A stretch of 64,000 nucleotides of DNA from NCBI GenBank assembly GCA_035308905.1, contig DATGFS010000038.1, positions 48,800 to 112,799 of the forward strand. The letters run 5' to 3'. Made by a program: the position numbers and the translations under genes. Each line of letters opens with the position of its first letter. The first letter of the stretch is position 1. The notes beneath the pieces are model-generated. The model did not search any database. It saw only the letters and a list, made by a program, of their open reading frames with translations, and was not told the DNA's origin. Source of the stretch: a bacterium (GTDB taxonomy: Bacteria > Sysuimicrobiota > Sysuimicrobiia > Sysuimicrobiales > Segetimicrobiaceae). Shown in pieces: positions 25,280 through 33,719 of the stretch.

Positions 25280-26671
25280 CTACTGGTCGAAGAGGTTGTT
25301 CAAGGACTCCGCGACCGTGGGATGCGCAATCGCCGCGTCCCGCAGCGCCGTATACGGCAGCCGGCCCATCATCGCCGCCTGGACGACGGTCATCACCTCG
25401 CCGCCCATCACCCCGAGGATCGCGCAGCCGAGGATCTGCCCCGACCCGGCGTCGACGACCGCCTTCATGAGCCCGCGCGTCTCGTCCATTTCGATCGCCC
25501 GGGCCGCGCTCTTCATCGGCATCGTGAACACCCGCACCGGCCGCCCCCGCCGGCGCGCCTCGGTTTCGGTGAGCCCGACCCGGCCGAGCTCGGGGTCCAT
25601 GAACACGCAGAACGGAACGAGCCGGTTCGCGATGCTCGCTCCGCCGCCGTTGAGGAGGTTCGCCTGCACGACGCGGAAATCGTCGTAGGAGATGTGCGTG
25701 AACGCGGGCCCGCCTTTCGCGTCGCCGAGGCAGTAGACGCCCTTCACGCTCGTCTCCAGCCGGTCGTCGACCCGGACGAAGCCGCGCGGGTCGGCCTCGA
25801 TCCCGGCCGCGGCGAGATTGAGCCGGTCGGTGTTGGGCGTGCGCCCCACGGCCACGAGAAGGTGCGAGCCGGTCAGCGTTCCCTCGGTGCCGCCGTGTTG
25901 CCGGACGGTCAGCCGGATCGCGCCCTCCGCGCCGCGCTCGACCCGGCACGCCTCGGCGCCCAGCAGGATGTCGATGCCGTCGTCGCGCAGGATCCCCTCC
26001 ACCGCCTGCGCCACGTCCGGATCTTCGCGCGCGCACAACTGCCTGCCGCGCTGCACGAGCGACACACGGCTGCCGAAGCGCCGGAACATCTGGCCGAACT
26101 CGATGCCGATGTATCCGCCGCCCAGTATCAGCAGGTGATCCGGCACGGCGTCGACCTCCATCATCGAGGTCGAGTCGAGCGCCGGCACGCCGTCCAGTCC
26201 GGGCAGCGACGGCCGGGACGGCCGCGCGCCGGGGTTGAGGAAGATGAGATCGCCGGAGAGCGCGCGGGTCCCGCCGTCCCGCAGCGCCACGTCGATCTCG
26301 TGCGGCCCGGTGAAACGGGCTTCGCCCCGGATGAGTTCCAACGCGGCGAGCTTCGCCAGCCCCCGCTCGCTGCCGCCGCGAAACTTCTCCACCACCCCCC
26401 GCTTGCGTTCGCGGACCTTCGTCATGTCCACGGACACCGGGCCGGTGCGCACGCCGTAGTCGGCGCCGCGGCGGGCGAGATACGCGACCCGCGCGCTCGC
26501 AACCATCGTCTTCGTCGGCGTGCAGCCCTCGTTGACGCAGGTGCCCCCGACGTGCTCGCGTTCGACCAGCGCCGTGCGGCGCCCGGCGCCGGCGAGCGCC
26601 CGCGCGAGCGGGGTGCCGGCCTGACCGGATCCGATCACGATCGCGTCGTAGTGGGCCGCGGCGGGTACCAT
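25280..26671 (-). CDS. Mercuric reductase-like FAD/NAD(P) disulfide oxidoreductase
   Basis: Class I pyridine nucleotide-disulfide oxidoreductase of 463 residues. The FAD motif is [16 protein letters not shown], the redox-active Cys pair is [15 protein letters not shown], the NAD(P) motif is [17 protein letters not shown], and the second FAD motif is [13 protein letters not shown]. The dimerisation domain ends [13 protein letters not shown], with the His of the His-Glu active-site pair. It lacks the N-terminal metal-binding domain and the C-terminal Cys pair of true MerA, so a mercury role is not supported. ATG 26671 follows GGAGG by five bases. It is divergent from the dehydrogenase at 26.8 kb. 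Confidence 0.92.
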   Translation of the reverse strand: MVPAAAHYDAIVIGSGQAGTPLARALAGAGRRTALVEREHVGGTCVNEGCTPTKTMVASARVAYLARRGADYGVRTGPVSVDMTKVRERKRGVVEKFRGGSERGLAKLAALELIRGEARFTGPHEIDVALRDGGTRALSGDLIFLNPGARPSRPSLPGLDGVPALDSTSMMEVDAVPDHLLILGGGYIGIEFGQMFRRFGSRVSLVQRGRQLCAREDPDVAQAVEGILRDDGIDILLGAEACRVERGAEGAIRLTVRQHGGTEGTLTGSHLLVAVGRTPNTDRLNLAAAGIEADPRGFVRVDDRLETSVKGVYCLGDAKGGPAFTHISYDDFRVVQANLLNGGGASIANRLVPFCVFMDPELGRVGLTETEARRRGRPVRVFTMPMKSAARAIEMDETRGLMKAVVDAGSGQILGCAILGVMGGEVMTVVQAAMMGRLPYTALRDAAIAHPTVAESLNNLFDQ

Positions 26672-26782
26672 GCGGACCTCCTTGGACCGGCGGATGCTCC
26701 CGGCCGGCTTTGATTTGGCGGTGGCTCGGCCCGAGGCGGCCGGCGTCGGGGTTCTTTTTCCCGGGAACCGCCCGTCCTGCCG

Positions 26783-27886
26783 TTGAACCACCCGCCCGTG
26801 GCTCCCAGATCAACGGCGCACACGGTTGCCCTCATCGAGGGCGACGGCATCGGACCGGAGATCGTCGCGGCGGCCCTGCCGGTGCTCGAGGCCGCGGCGG
26901 ATCGGGACGGCGCGCGCCTCGAATGGCGGCGTCTCGACGCGGGCACGCGCGCGTATGCCCGGACCGGGCGCAGCGTTCCTCCCGACGTGCTCGAGGCGTG
27001 CCGCGGCGTGCGCGCGATGCTGAAAGGCCCCGCCGGATTGCCCGGCGTGCGCCACGCGGACGGCACCGAGGCCGGAACCGTCGCGGGGCCGCTGCGCAAG
27101 GCGTTTACGTTGTTCGCCAACGTCCGGCCGGTGCGGCGGGTTCCCGGCGTTTCGGCGATCGCGGCCGGCGGCACGGATTACGTGATCGTCCGGGAGAACA
27201 CCGAGGGCGCGTACGCGACCCGCGGCGCCGGCGAGCTCACCGGCGACGGGGTCGAGGACCGCATTCGGATCACGCGCGAGGGGACGACACGGGTCGCCCG
27301 CCTCGCGTTCGAGCTCGCGCGCCACCGTGCCGCGGCGCGGGCGGTGTCGCCCGCGGGGACCGGCGGCAGCGCCGCGGCGCGCGTCACGTGCTGCGACAAG
27401 GCCAACGTGCTGCGGTCGTTCGCGTTTTTCCGGCAAGTGGCCGGCGAGGTCGCGGAGCAGTACCCCGACGTGGCCTTCGATGCCGTGTACGCCGACGCCG
27501 CCGCGGCGGCGATCGTCGATCAATCGCGGCGGTTCGACGTGCTGCTGGCGGAGAATCTGATCGGCGACATCCTCAGCGACGTCGCGGCCGCCACGATCGG
27601 CGGTCTCGGCTTCTGCCCCGCCGCCAACCTCGGGGAGCGCCACGGCCTGTTCGAGCCGGTCCACGGCTCGGCGCCGGACATCGCCGGCACCGACCGCGCC
27701 AATCCCGCGGCGATGCTCCTCGCGGGCGCGATGATGCTGGAATGGCTCGGGCTGCCGGCGGCGGCGGACAGCGTCCGGCGCGCGGTGGACCGTGCGGTTG
27801 CCGCCGGCGTCCTCGGCCTCGAGGCCGACGGACGGGTGGCCTCCACTCGCGGCGCAGGACGGGCCGTGCTCGACGCCCTCTCCTAG
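26783..27886 (+). CDS. Isocitrate/isopropylmalate dehydrogenase family protein
   Basis: Decarboxylating beta-hydroxyacid dehydrogenase of about 367 residues. The N-terminal block is [16 protein letters not shown], the substrate loop contains [10 protein letters not shown], the metal/catalytic blocks are [14 protein letters not shown] and [13 protein letters not shown], and the cofactor loop is [19 protein letters not shown]. This could be a tartrate, isopropylmalate, homoisocitrate or related enzyme; no leu genes lie nearby. The TTG at 26783 lacks a clear SD; GTG 26798 ([15 protein letters not shown]) is an equally good start. It is convergent with the TrmB gene with a 2-bp gap. Confidence 0.88.
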   Translation: MNHPPVAPRSTAHTVALIEGDGIGPEIVAAALPVLEAAADRDGARLEWRRLDAGTRAYARTGRSVPPDVLEACRGVRAMLKGPAGLPGVRHADGTEAGTVAGPLRKAFTLFANVRPVRRVPGVSAIAAGGTDYVIVRENTEGAYATRGAGELTGDGVEDRIRITREGTTRVARLAFELARHRAAARAVSPAGTGGSAAARVTCCDKANVLRSFAFFRQVAGEVAEQYPDVAFDAVYADAAAAAIVDQSRRFDVLLAENLIGDILSDVAAATIGGLGFCPAANLGERHGLFEPVHGSAPDIAGTDRANPAAMLLAGAMMLEWLGLPAAADSVRRAVDRAVAAGVLGLEADGRVASTRGAGRAVLDALS

Positions 27887-27888
27887 TC

Positions 27889-28740
27889 TCAGTCGGAACG
27901 AGGAACCGGCTGAAAGCCGACCTCGCTCACGTCCCGCATCGCCTTGCGCCACAGCGTATCGAATCCGCCCGCCAGGCTGCCGGCGAGGTCGCGATCCCGC
28001 ACCAGGAGCGACGCGAAGCGCCCTTCCGGGACAAACGGATGGTCCAGCGGCAAGACCACCGTTTCGTCGTCCACGACGTGAAACGGATGGCCGAGCTCGC
28101 CGGAGTAGCGCACGCCGGTGAGATGCCGGATCTCCCCCCGGTGGCGCCGGAGGAACTCGATCAACACCGGCGCGCTCTGATAGGAAAACCCGAACACGAC
28201 TCGATGCTCGATCTTCCGCTCGGCCGCGTTGCGCGCGATGCGCCGCAGGATCGGGAAGCCCGTCGCCACCGCCTGATCGATCGCCGCGAGGTCGCCCCGC
28301 TCCATGTACGAGAGGATGCGCGTGGCGGCGCTCGCGAGATGCACGAGATGCCGCCGCGCGTGGCTCTCCATGCCGAGCGCGAGATCGACGAACGTCTGCC
28401 GGCCGCGGAGGCGCGCGGGAAGGGCCGCCAGCGTCCGCCGCAGGCCCTCGGTCCCGTGCGCAAAGCGCTCCGCCCGCTCGCGGGCCAGCTCTACCGTCCG
28501 GTCGACGACGGCGTCGGCGGGGAGGGCCGCGTACTGCTTGGGACGCGTGGGCTGGACCTGGACGAGGCCGAGTTCCGCGAGTTTCTCCATCGCCCGGTAG
28601 ATCTTCGACGAGGCGATGTCGCCCTCGCGGCACAGCGTCGCCGCATCGGCAACGCCCAGCGCCATCAGCGCGGCAAGGGCGGAGCGCTCGTCGCGCGAGA
28701 GGTTGAGCTCCTCGAGAAGGTCCAAGTCGGGCAGCCGCAT
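27889..28740 (-). CDS. TrmB family transcriptional regulator
   Basis: Regulator of 283 residues with the TrmB arrangement: an N-terminal winged helix (LNLSRDERSALAALMALGVA, then DIASSKIYRAMEKLAELGLV), a short coiled linker and a ~190-residue C-terminal effector domain related to phospholipase-D-like folds (ARNAAERKIEHRVVFGF). TrmB proteins sense sugars or metabolites. ATG 28740 has no SD; a -10-like TAGAAA sits seven bases upstream, so the mRNA may be leaderless. A dyad with TACT/AGTA arms, the known TrmB-type operator style, lies 13 bases upstream. Confidence 0.87.
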   Translation of the reverse strand: MRLPDLDLLEELNLSRDERSALAALMALGVADAATLCREGDIASSKIYRAMEKLAELGLVQVQPTRPKQYAALPADAVVDRTVELARERAERFAHGTEGLRRTLAALPARLRGRQTFVDLALGMESHARRHLVHLASAATRILSYMERGDLAAIDQAVATGFPILRRIARNAAERKIEHRVVFGFSYQSAPVLIEFLRRHRGEIRHLTGVRYSGELGHPFHVVDDETVVLPLDHPFVPEGRFASLLVRDRDLAGSLAGGFDTLWRKAMRDVSEVGFQPVPRSD

Positions 28741-28752
28741 TGCTCATTTTCT

Positions 28753-28792
28753 ACTACAAAAAGTAGTTGAAACGCAATCCCCGCCGGCCTTA
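28753..28792. promoter_or_regulatory. TrmB operator-like dyad between divergent trmB-like and VOC genes
   Basis: ACTAC and GTAGT (28753-28767, 5-bp spacer) form a dyad that also reads TACT-N6-AGTA, resembling the TACT/AGTA half-sites described for TrmB regulators. It overlaps a plus-strand promoter TTGAAA (28767-28772) -18 bp- TAAGAT (28791 onward) for the VOC gene and a minus-strand TTGCGT/TAGAAA pair for the regulator. Autoregulation and control of the VOC gene are inferred. Confidence 0.55.
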
Positions 28793-28831
28793 AGATCGAG
28801 CCGTAAACCGCATCGCCAAGGAGGCGCGACA

Positions 28832-29263
28832 ATGGCCAAGCAAGCGGCCAAGACCGTGATGCCGATTATCGCCGTCGATTCCATCGACGAGCTGCATGAC
28901 TTCTACACCGAGAAGCTCGGATTCAAGCGCGTCATGGGGGTGGTTGGAAAAGACGGACAGTTTGACTTCGTCTCGTACGATCTCGCCGGGGCGCAGATCA
29001 CGTTCACGCGGACGCGCGAGCCGATGGACGCGACGAGTCCGTCCGCCGGCAAACGTTCTGTGGAGATCTACCTCGAGGTGGACGACGTCGACGCCTATCA
29101 TCGCACCGTCACGCAGCACGGTGTGAAGGTGACGAATCCGCTCACCACCCAGTGGTGGGGCGACCGGACCTTCAAGGTCATCGACCCGTACGGCTATCAG
29201 ATCTGGTTCCACCAGAAGCAGGTAGCTGAGATGAAGCCGCCCGTGGGCGCCAAGCTCGTCTAG
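28832..29263 (+). CDS. VOC family protein (glyoxalase/bleomycin-resistance fold)
   Basis: Single-domain vicinal-oxygen-chelate protein of 143 residues with two beta-alpha-beta-beta-beta modules: MPIIAVDSIDELHDFYTEKL at the start, then VEIYLEVDDVDAYHRTV, and the C-terminal metal-ligand region FKVIDPYGYQIWFHQ. The classic N-terminal His ligand position is not obvious, so it may bind rather than turn over a ligand. ATG 28832 has AAGGAGG seven bases upstream. It diverges from a TrmB regulator and shares a dyad-containing promoter region. Confidence 0.88.
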   Translation: MAKQAAKTVMPIIAVDSIDELHDFYTEKLGFKRVMGVVGKDGQFDFVSYDLAGAQITFTRTREPMDATSPSAGKRSVEIYLEVDDVDAYHRTVTQHGVKVTNPLTTQWWGDRTFKVIDPYGYQIWFHQKQVAEMKPPVGAKLV

Positions 29264-29353
29264 CACAGAGGGGGACACGCGTACGCACCAAGTTCACCGA
29301 CTCGAACAGTCGGCGGACGAAGCCGTCACGTAAGAACAACCGAGGAGGCAATC

Positions 29354-30049
29354 ATGAACAACAATGTCAGCGCCACCAGCTTGAGGGATCGCATCGCGGA
29401 ATTCACCACCAACCTGGCGAAGGACGCGCCACCAGAGGTGATTGCCACGCTCGGTACGGAGTTGAGGAGGCTCGCCGAGTCCGGCATCGCTAAGGGCGCG
29501 CTGCAGGTCGGCGCGAAAGCTCCCGATTTCTTGCTGCCTGAGACGCGTGGAGGCACGGTGAGCTTGTCCTCGCTACTCGCGAAGGGACCGACGGTTGTCA
29601 CTTTCTACCGGGGAGGGTGGTGTCCGTTCTGCGATCTCCAGCTTCGCGCATACCAGCGGGTGCTCCCTGAGATCCACCGACTAGGCGCTGAGCTCGTCGC
29701 TATCTCCCCGCAGACCGCCGACTACGCGATCGCCGACGTTGAGAAGAAGCAGCTCGACTTCCTTGTACTCAGCGACGCACACAATGCAGTCGCGCGCCGG
29801 TACGGCCTCGTCTTCGTGCTCAGCGACGCGTTGAAGGGGCTGCAGACCGCGTTCGGCAACCCGATTCCGAAGTTCAATGGTGATGAGTCCTGGGAGCTTC
29901 CAATGCCGGGCACGTTCGTGCTGGATCGAGGCGGCGTCGTGCAGCTCGCCCACGTCGATCCCGACTATACGCGGCGGCTCGAGCCTGCAGCGATTCTCGC
30001 CGCTGTTCGTGGAGCGCGATCGCGGATGACTGACGGGACCTACGCATGA
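29354..30049 (+). CDS. Peroxiredoxin-like (AhpC/TSA, thioredoxin-fold) protein
   Basis: Thioredoxin-fold protein of 231 residues. The N-terminal ~50 residues are helical; the AhpC/TSA domain begins VGAKAPDFLLPETRGG. The active site is YRGGWCPFCDLQLRAY, a CxxC in place of the usual TxxC of typical peroxiredoxins, as in the PRXL2-like group. Later blocks are VAISPQTADY and a long C-terminal PMPGTFVLDRGG. ATG 29354 has GAGGAGG upstream. Third codon positions contain noticeably more A and T (TTG, GTT, CTA, AAG-rich stretches) than all flanking genes, suggesting recent acquisition. A role in peroxide or thiol redox defence is inferred. Confidence 0.87.
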   Translation: MNNNVSATSLRDRIAEFTTNLAKDAPPEVIATLGTELRRLAESGIAKGALQVGAKAPDFLLPETRGGTVSLSSLLAKGPTVVTFYRGGWCPFCDLQLRAYQRVLPEIHRLGAELVAISPQTADYAIADVEKKQLDFLVLSDAHNAVARRYGLVFVLSDALKGLQTAFGNPIPKFNGDESWELPMPGTFVLDRGGVVQLAHVDPDYTRRLEPAAILAAVRGARSRMTDGTYA

Positions 30050-30086
30050 GCCTGAATAGACGCGGCGGCCGTGCGGCGGGCGGCCC

Positions 30087-31844
30087 CTATCGCCGCGCCA
30101 ACGCCTCTGCGACTCCGGCGGCCAGCCCCGCCCCTTCCCGGAGCGCCGCCCGCACGCGGTTGCACTCCCGCAGCAGCTGCGCTTTCAAGAATCCGTAGTC
30201 GCGGGTGCCGGCGAGCGAGGCGAGGGCGCCGGCGGCACTGAGGCCCGGCAGCACGTACCGGCCGCTCGCCCGCATGATCGGCGACCACTCCGCCGGGTCG
30301 TGGAAGAACCGGCCGCGGCGGCTGTACACGACCGGGTTCATGATGCGGCTGAGGCGCAGGAGCGCGGCGTTGAGACGGCGCGCCGCCGTGGGATCCGTGG
30401 CGCTGGTCCGCCTCTCGTCCAGGCTTCGCGACGCCGCGATGAACGCGTCGGCGTCCGCGACGAGCGGACCCAGATCGAGATGCGAGGCGAGCGACGGCTG
30501 GAGCTCCACGGCCGCCTTCCGGATCTCCTCGCCGGTGTCGCCGGGCGCGAGCGGCAGGACGCGCGCGTTCACGAGCTCCCCCACCGCGGTCACGCCGATC
30601 CTCGTGTCGGTCGCGAGAATCCCGGTGTCCGCCTTGTCGAGCGTGTCGAAGTCGGTGTGCCACCACCACGCGTTCGCGGCGCCACCCGTCCACGGGCGGA
30701 AGTCGGGGTGGTCCTCCGGTAGAAACGGATAGATCGAAAACGACGAGACCCCGTTCGGCAGGAACGACTGGTCGGCCGCGCGCGCCGGCCGATGCGCCGG
30801 GGGATCGGCGACGCCCGTGGTGCGGGTGATGATCTGCTTCGCAAACCGCTCGAGGTCGGCCGTCGTGTTGCGGGCGACGTAGCGCGTCGCGCCGCGCACG
30901 CCGGGCGAGTCGACGTTGTAGTAGGCGAGGCATCGCTCGGCGAGGTCGAAAAAGCGCGTGTCGGCGTACCACGTCGACCCGCTGTACCGGCCGTGCGAGT
31001 GCCCCGGCCACCAGCAGACACGCACGCCGCGCGCGAGCGCGGCGCGATGATCCCACAAAGCCCGCGCCATCTCCAGTAGGCACGCGTCGCCCGTCGCGTT
31101 GTCCGTGATGCCGGCGTTCCAGGAACAGTAGTGCGCGCCGACCAGCACAAACTGGCCGGGGTCGGCGCCGCCCGCCCCCGTTCCCGGAATCGCCGCCTCC
31201 GGCAGCAGCGAGCGCAGCCATTCCGTCTTCACCTCGGCGACGATCCGCACCCGGACCGGCCCGCCGCGATCGAGAAGGCCGCGCAGCGTCCGCCCGCCCT
31301 CGACGTCGACGGAGATCGCGGGGCATTGGGGCAGCCGGTCCGCCTGATCGAGATCGGGCGTGCCCCAGATCGTCGTCCCAATCATGTTGTGGATGACGCG
31401 GTCCTGGTTCGTAAACACGACCGCGGCGCATCCGGCGCGGCTCGCCCTCAGCACCGTCACCGGCGTGGCGAGCCCGCCAACGAGCGCGGCCCGGCCGGCC
31501 CCGCGCTCGACCTGGCCGTCCGCGATGTCGGTCAGGTCGGCGACGATCCCGTCCGGTCCGGTGGATCGCGCGAACGAATGCGTCAGGCACGGCAGCGTGA
31601 GCCGCTCCGGCTCGAGCACCTCGAGCGTCGCGCGGATCGGGTAACTGAGGAACGCGTCGAACTCGTGGACCTCGACCGGCACGCCGGCGCCGTGAAGCCG
31701 GTCGGCGATGTATTCGGCCGCCCGCCGCTCGCCGGGTCCGGCGGTGTCCCGGCGCACGCCCGCAAACCACTCGAGATGACTCGCCAGCCGCTCCGGACTG
31801 ACCGCCGCCACCGCCGTTTCCAAGGGATTCGCCAAGATCGCCAC
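30087..31844 (-). CDS. M28-like peptidase with altered active site (HxC, GHSH)
   Basis: M28/PA-domain type aminopeptidase homologue of 585 residues. PA-like segment about 100-190; the zinc-peptidase core follows. Conserved ligands are visible as His238 (VGAHYCSW), Asp248 (GITDNATG), Asp312 (YYNVDSPG) and a late His (WWWHTDFDTLDK). Two departures from classical M28: the HxD Asp is Cys240, and the Glu-Glu pair is replaced by GHSHG (281-285). No signal peptide. GTG 31844 overlaps the SD; an in-frame TTG three codons later is better spaced from GGAGG. It diverges from a homologue at 32.0-33.7 kb that shares the GHSHGRY motif. Confidence 0.83.
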   Translation of the reverse strand: MAILANPLETAVAAVSPERLASHLEWFAGVRRDTAGPGERRAAEYIADRLHGAGVPVEVHEFDAFLSYPIRATLEVLEPERLTLPCLTHSFARSTGPDGIVADLTDIADGQVERGAGRAALVGGLATPVTVLRASRAGCAAVVFTNQDRVIHNMIGTTIWGTPDLDQADRLPQCPAISVDVEGGRTLRGLLDRGGPVRVRIVAEVKTEWLRSLLPEAAIPGTGAGGADPGQFVLVGAHYCSWNAGITDNATGDACLLEMARALWDHRAALARGVRVCWWPGHSHGRYSGSTWYADTRFFDLAERCLAYYNVDSPGVRGATRYVARNTTADLERFAKQIITRTTGVADPPAHRPARAADQSFLPNGVSSFSIYPFLPEDHPDFRPWTGGAANAWWWHTDFDTLDKADTGILATDTRIGVTAVGELVNARVLPLAPGDTGEEIRKAAVELQPSLASHLDLGPLVADADAFIAASRSLDERRTSATDPTAARRLNAALLRLSRIMNPVVYSRRGRFFHDPAEWSPIMRASGRYVLPGLSAAGALASLAGTRDYGFLKAQLLRECNRVRAALREGAGLAAGVAEALARR

Positions 31845-32030
31845 CTCCGCCGTGCGCGCCGCGGTCGACCATGGCCGCCGCGCGGTATGCTCTCGCCGAC
31901 CTTCCCTGCAGTTCGAAGCGCGCAGGACGCGCCCCTGGTGGCCGCGAGGGCGGCGCCCGGTGCGGGTCGAAGAGCGTTTTCGCCGAACTCACCCGAACGC
32001 GGGGGGAGATTTCGCGCGAGGAGGCGCACC

Positions 32031-33701
32031 GTGGTTCCGCTCAATGCTGTGTCGCAGGACCATCTCACCGAGTTCAACCGCACGATCGCCAAATGGACGC
32101 GGCTGTCGGGCTCGCGAGACGAACGCGAGGCGGCCGCGTACGTCGAAGACCGGCTGCGGTCGTTCGGCTACGCCGCGCAGACGATCGTCCACGACGCCTA
32201 CATCAGTCTGCCGGGCGCCGCCTCGCTGCGCGTCACGAAGCCGGAGCCGCGCGACCTTCCGTGCATCACTCACTCCATGGGCATCCCCACCGGCGGGCGC
32301 GCCGTGTCCGCCGAACTCGTCTACGCGGGCAAAGGCACCCCGGAAGAGTACGCGAAAGCGGGCGCCGCCGGCAAGATCGCGCTCGTGGAAGGCCGGGCGA
32401 CGCCGGCGCACGCGGTCAACGCCACGCGGGCCGGCGTGCTCGGCATCATCTGTATCAGCGGCCGGCACGCCCACGAGATGTGCTGCTCGCCGGTCTGGGG
32501 CAATCCGGCCGAGAGCACCAAAGACGCTCTGCCGCGCGTGCATCTCCTGTCGGTGCCCAAGGCGGACGGCGAAGCCCTGCGCGCCTTGTGCGCGCGCGGC
32601 CGCGTGGACGTGGCGTTCACCGCGGAGGTCGAGACGGGGTGGACGAAGACGCCGATCGTGATCGGCGACCTCGCCGCGGGTCATCCGGACGCGGACGGAA
32701 CGTTCGTCCTGTTCTCAGGCCACCTTGACGGCTGGTACCTCGGCGCGATGGACAACGGCAGCGCCAACGCCGCCATGCTTGAAGTCGCCCGCGTCCTAGC
32801 GCCGCGCAGAGAGTCGCTCCGGCGCGGGCTGCGGCTCGCCTTCTGGTCCGGACACTCGCACGGCCGCTACTCGTCGTCGGCCTGGTACGCCGACGCCCAC
32901 TGGTCGGAGCTCGCCGAGCGCTGCGTCTGCCACGTCAACGTCGATTCGCTCGGCAGCATCGACGCCGACACCTTCGCGACCAACTCGATGCCGGAGACGG
33001 CGCCCCTCGGCATCTGGGCGGTGCAGGAGGCCGCGGGCGGGACGCTCGACGCCAAGCGCGTCGGCCGCAACTCCGACCAGTCGTTCCTCGGCGCCGGGAT
33101 CCCGTCGCTGCTCGGCTCGGTGTCGCACCAGGTGGACGGCAGCCTGGGATGGTGGTGGCACACGCCGCACGACACGCTTGACAAGATCGACCCGGCGCGG
33201 CTCGTCCGGGACACCAGGATCTTCGCGCTGGCGATCTCGCGGCTGCTCGAAGATCCGGTAGTGCCGCTCGACTACGGGGCCGCGGCCCGCGACCTGACGC
33301 AGAGCCTCGACGAGCTGCAGGCGGCGGGACGCGACTTCGACCTCGGTCCGGCGCGCTCGGCCGCCGGCCGGCTCGACGAACTGTGCGCCCGCCTCGCCCG
33401 CGCGGCGGCCGGGGTCACCGGCGGGGCGCCGGCCCGGCACATCAACGCGTGCCTGCGCCGCGTGGGCCGGGCGCTGATCCCGGCGACCTACACGTCGACC
33501 GGGCCGTACGCGCACGACCCGGCGCTCGAGACGCCGTTCCTGCCGCGCCTGGCCGCCGTTCGCCGGCTCGCGGCGCTGCCCGCGGACGGCGACGAGGCGA
33601 AATTTCTGCGCGTCGACCTCGTACGCGGCCGCAACGCGGTCACCGCCGCGATCGAGGAAGCGTGCCGGCATGTGGAGGCCTGCCTCGAACGGTTGGGATA
33701 A
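32031..33701 (+). CDS. M28-like peptidase paralogue (GHSH motif)
   Basis: Homologue of the divergent gene at 30.1-31.8 kb, 556 residues. Zinc-site residues: His231 and Asp233 in SGHLDGWYLG, Asp241 in MDNGSAN, Asp305 in HVNVDSLG, and a His in WWWHTPHDTLDK. Unlike its neighbour it keeps the HxD Asp, but it also has GHSHGRY (274-280) where M28 enzymes normally have the Glu-Glu dyad. The N-terminal domain holds a PA-like segment (~85-200). GTG 32031 has GAGGAGG six bases upstream; the open frame upstream has no SD. Both genes share the 186-bp divergent region. Substrate unknown; peptides or N-acyl amino acids are plausible. Confidence 0.86.
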   Translation: MVPLNAVSQDHLTEFNRTIAKWTRLSGSRDEREAAAYVEDRLRSFGYAAQTIVHDAYISLPGAASLRVTKPEPRDLPCITHSMGIPTGGRAVSAELVYAGKGTPEEYAKAGAAGKIALVEGRATPAHAVNATRAGVLGIICISGRHAHEMCCSPVWGNPAESTKDALPRVHLLSVPKADGEALRALCARGRVDVAFTAEVETGWTKTPIVIGDLAAGHPDADGTFVLFSGHLDGWYLGAMDNGSANAAMLEVARVLAPRRESLRRGLRLAFWSGHSHGRYSSSAWYADAHWSELAERCVCHVNVDSLGSIDADTFATNSMPETAPLGIWAVQEAAGGTLDAKRVGRNSDQSFLGAGIPSLLGSVSHQVDGSLGWWWHTPHDTLDKIDPARLVRDTRIFALAISRLLEDPVVPLDYGAAARDLTQSLDELQAAGRDFDLGPARSAAGRLDELCARLARAAAGVTGGAPARHINACLRRVGRALIPATYTSTGPYAHDPALETPFLPRLAAVRRLAALPADGDEAKFLRVDLVRGRNAVTAAIEEACRHVEACLERLG

Positions 33702-33719
33702 TCCGCGTCGTAACCGGTG

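Noticed and set aside
25280..26671. Mercuric reductase (merA)
   Set aside because: Lacks the N-terminal heavy-metal domain and C-terminal Cys pair, and no mer genes are near.
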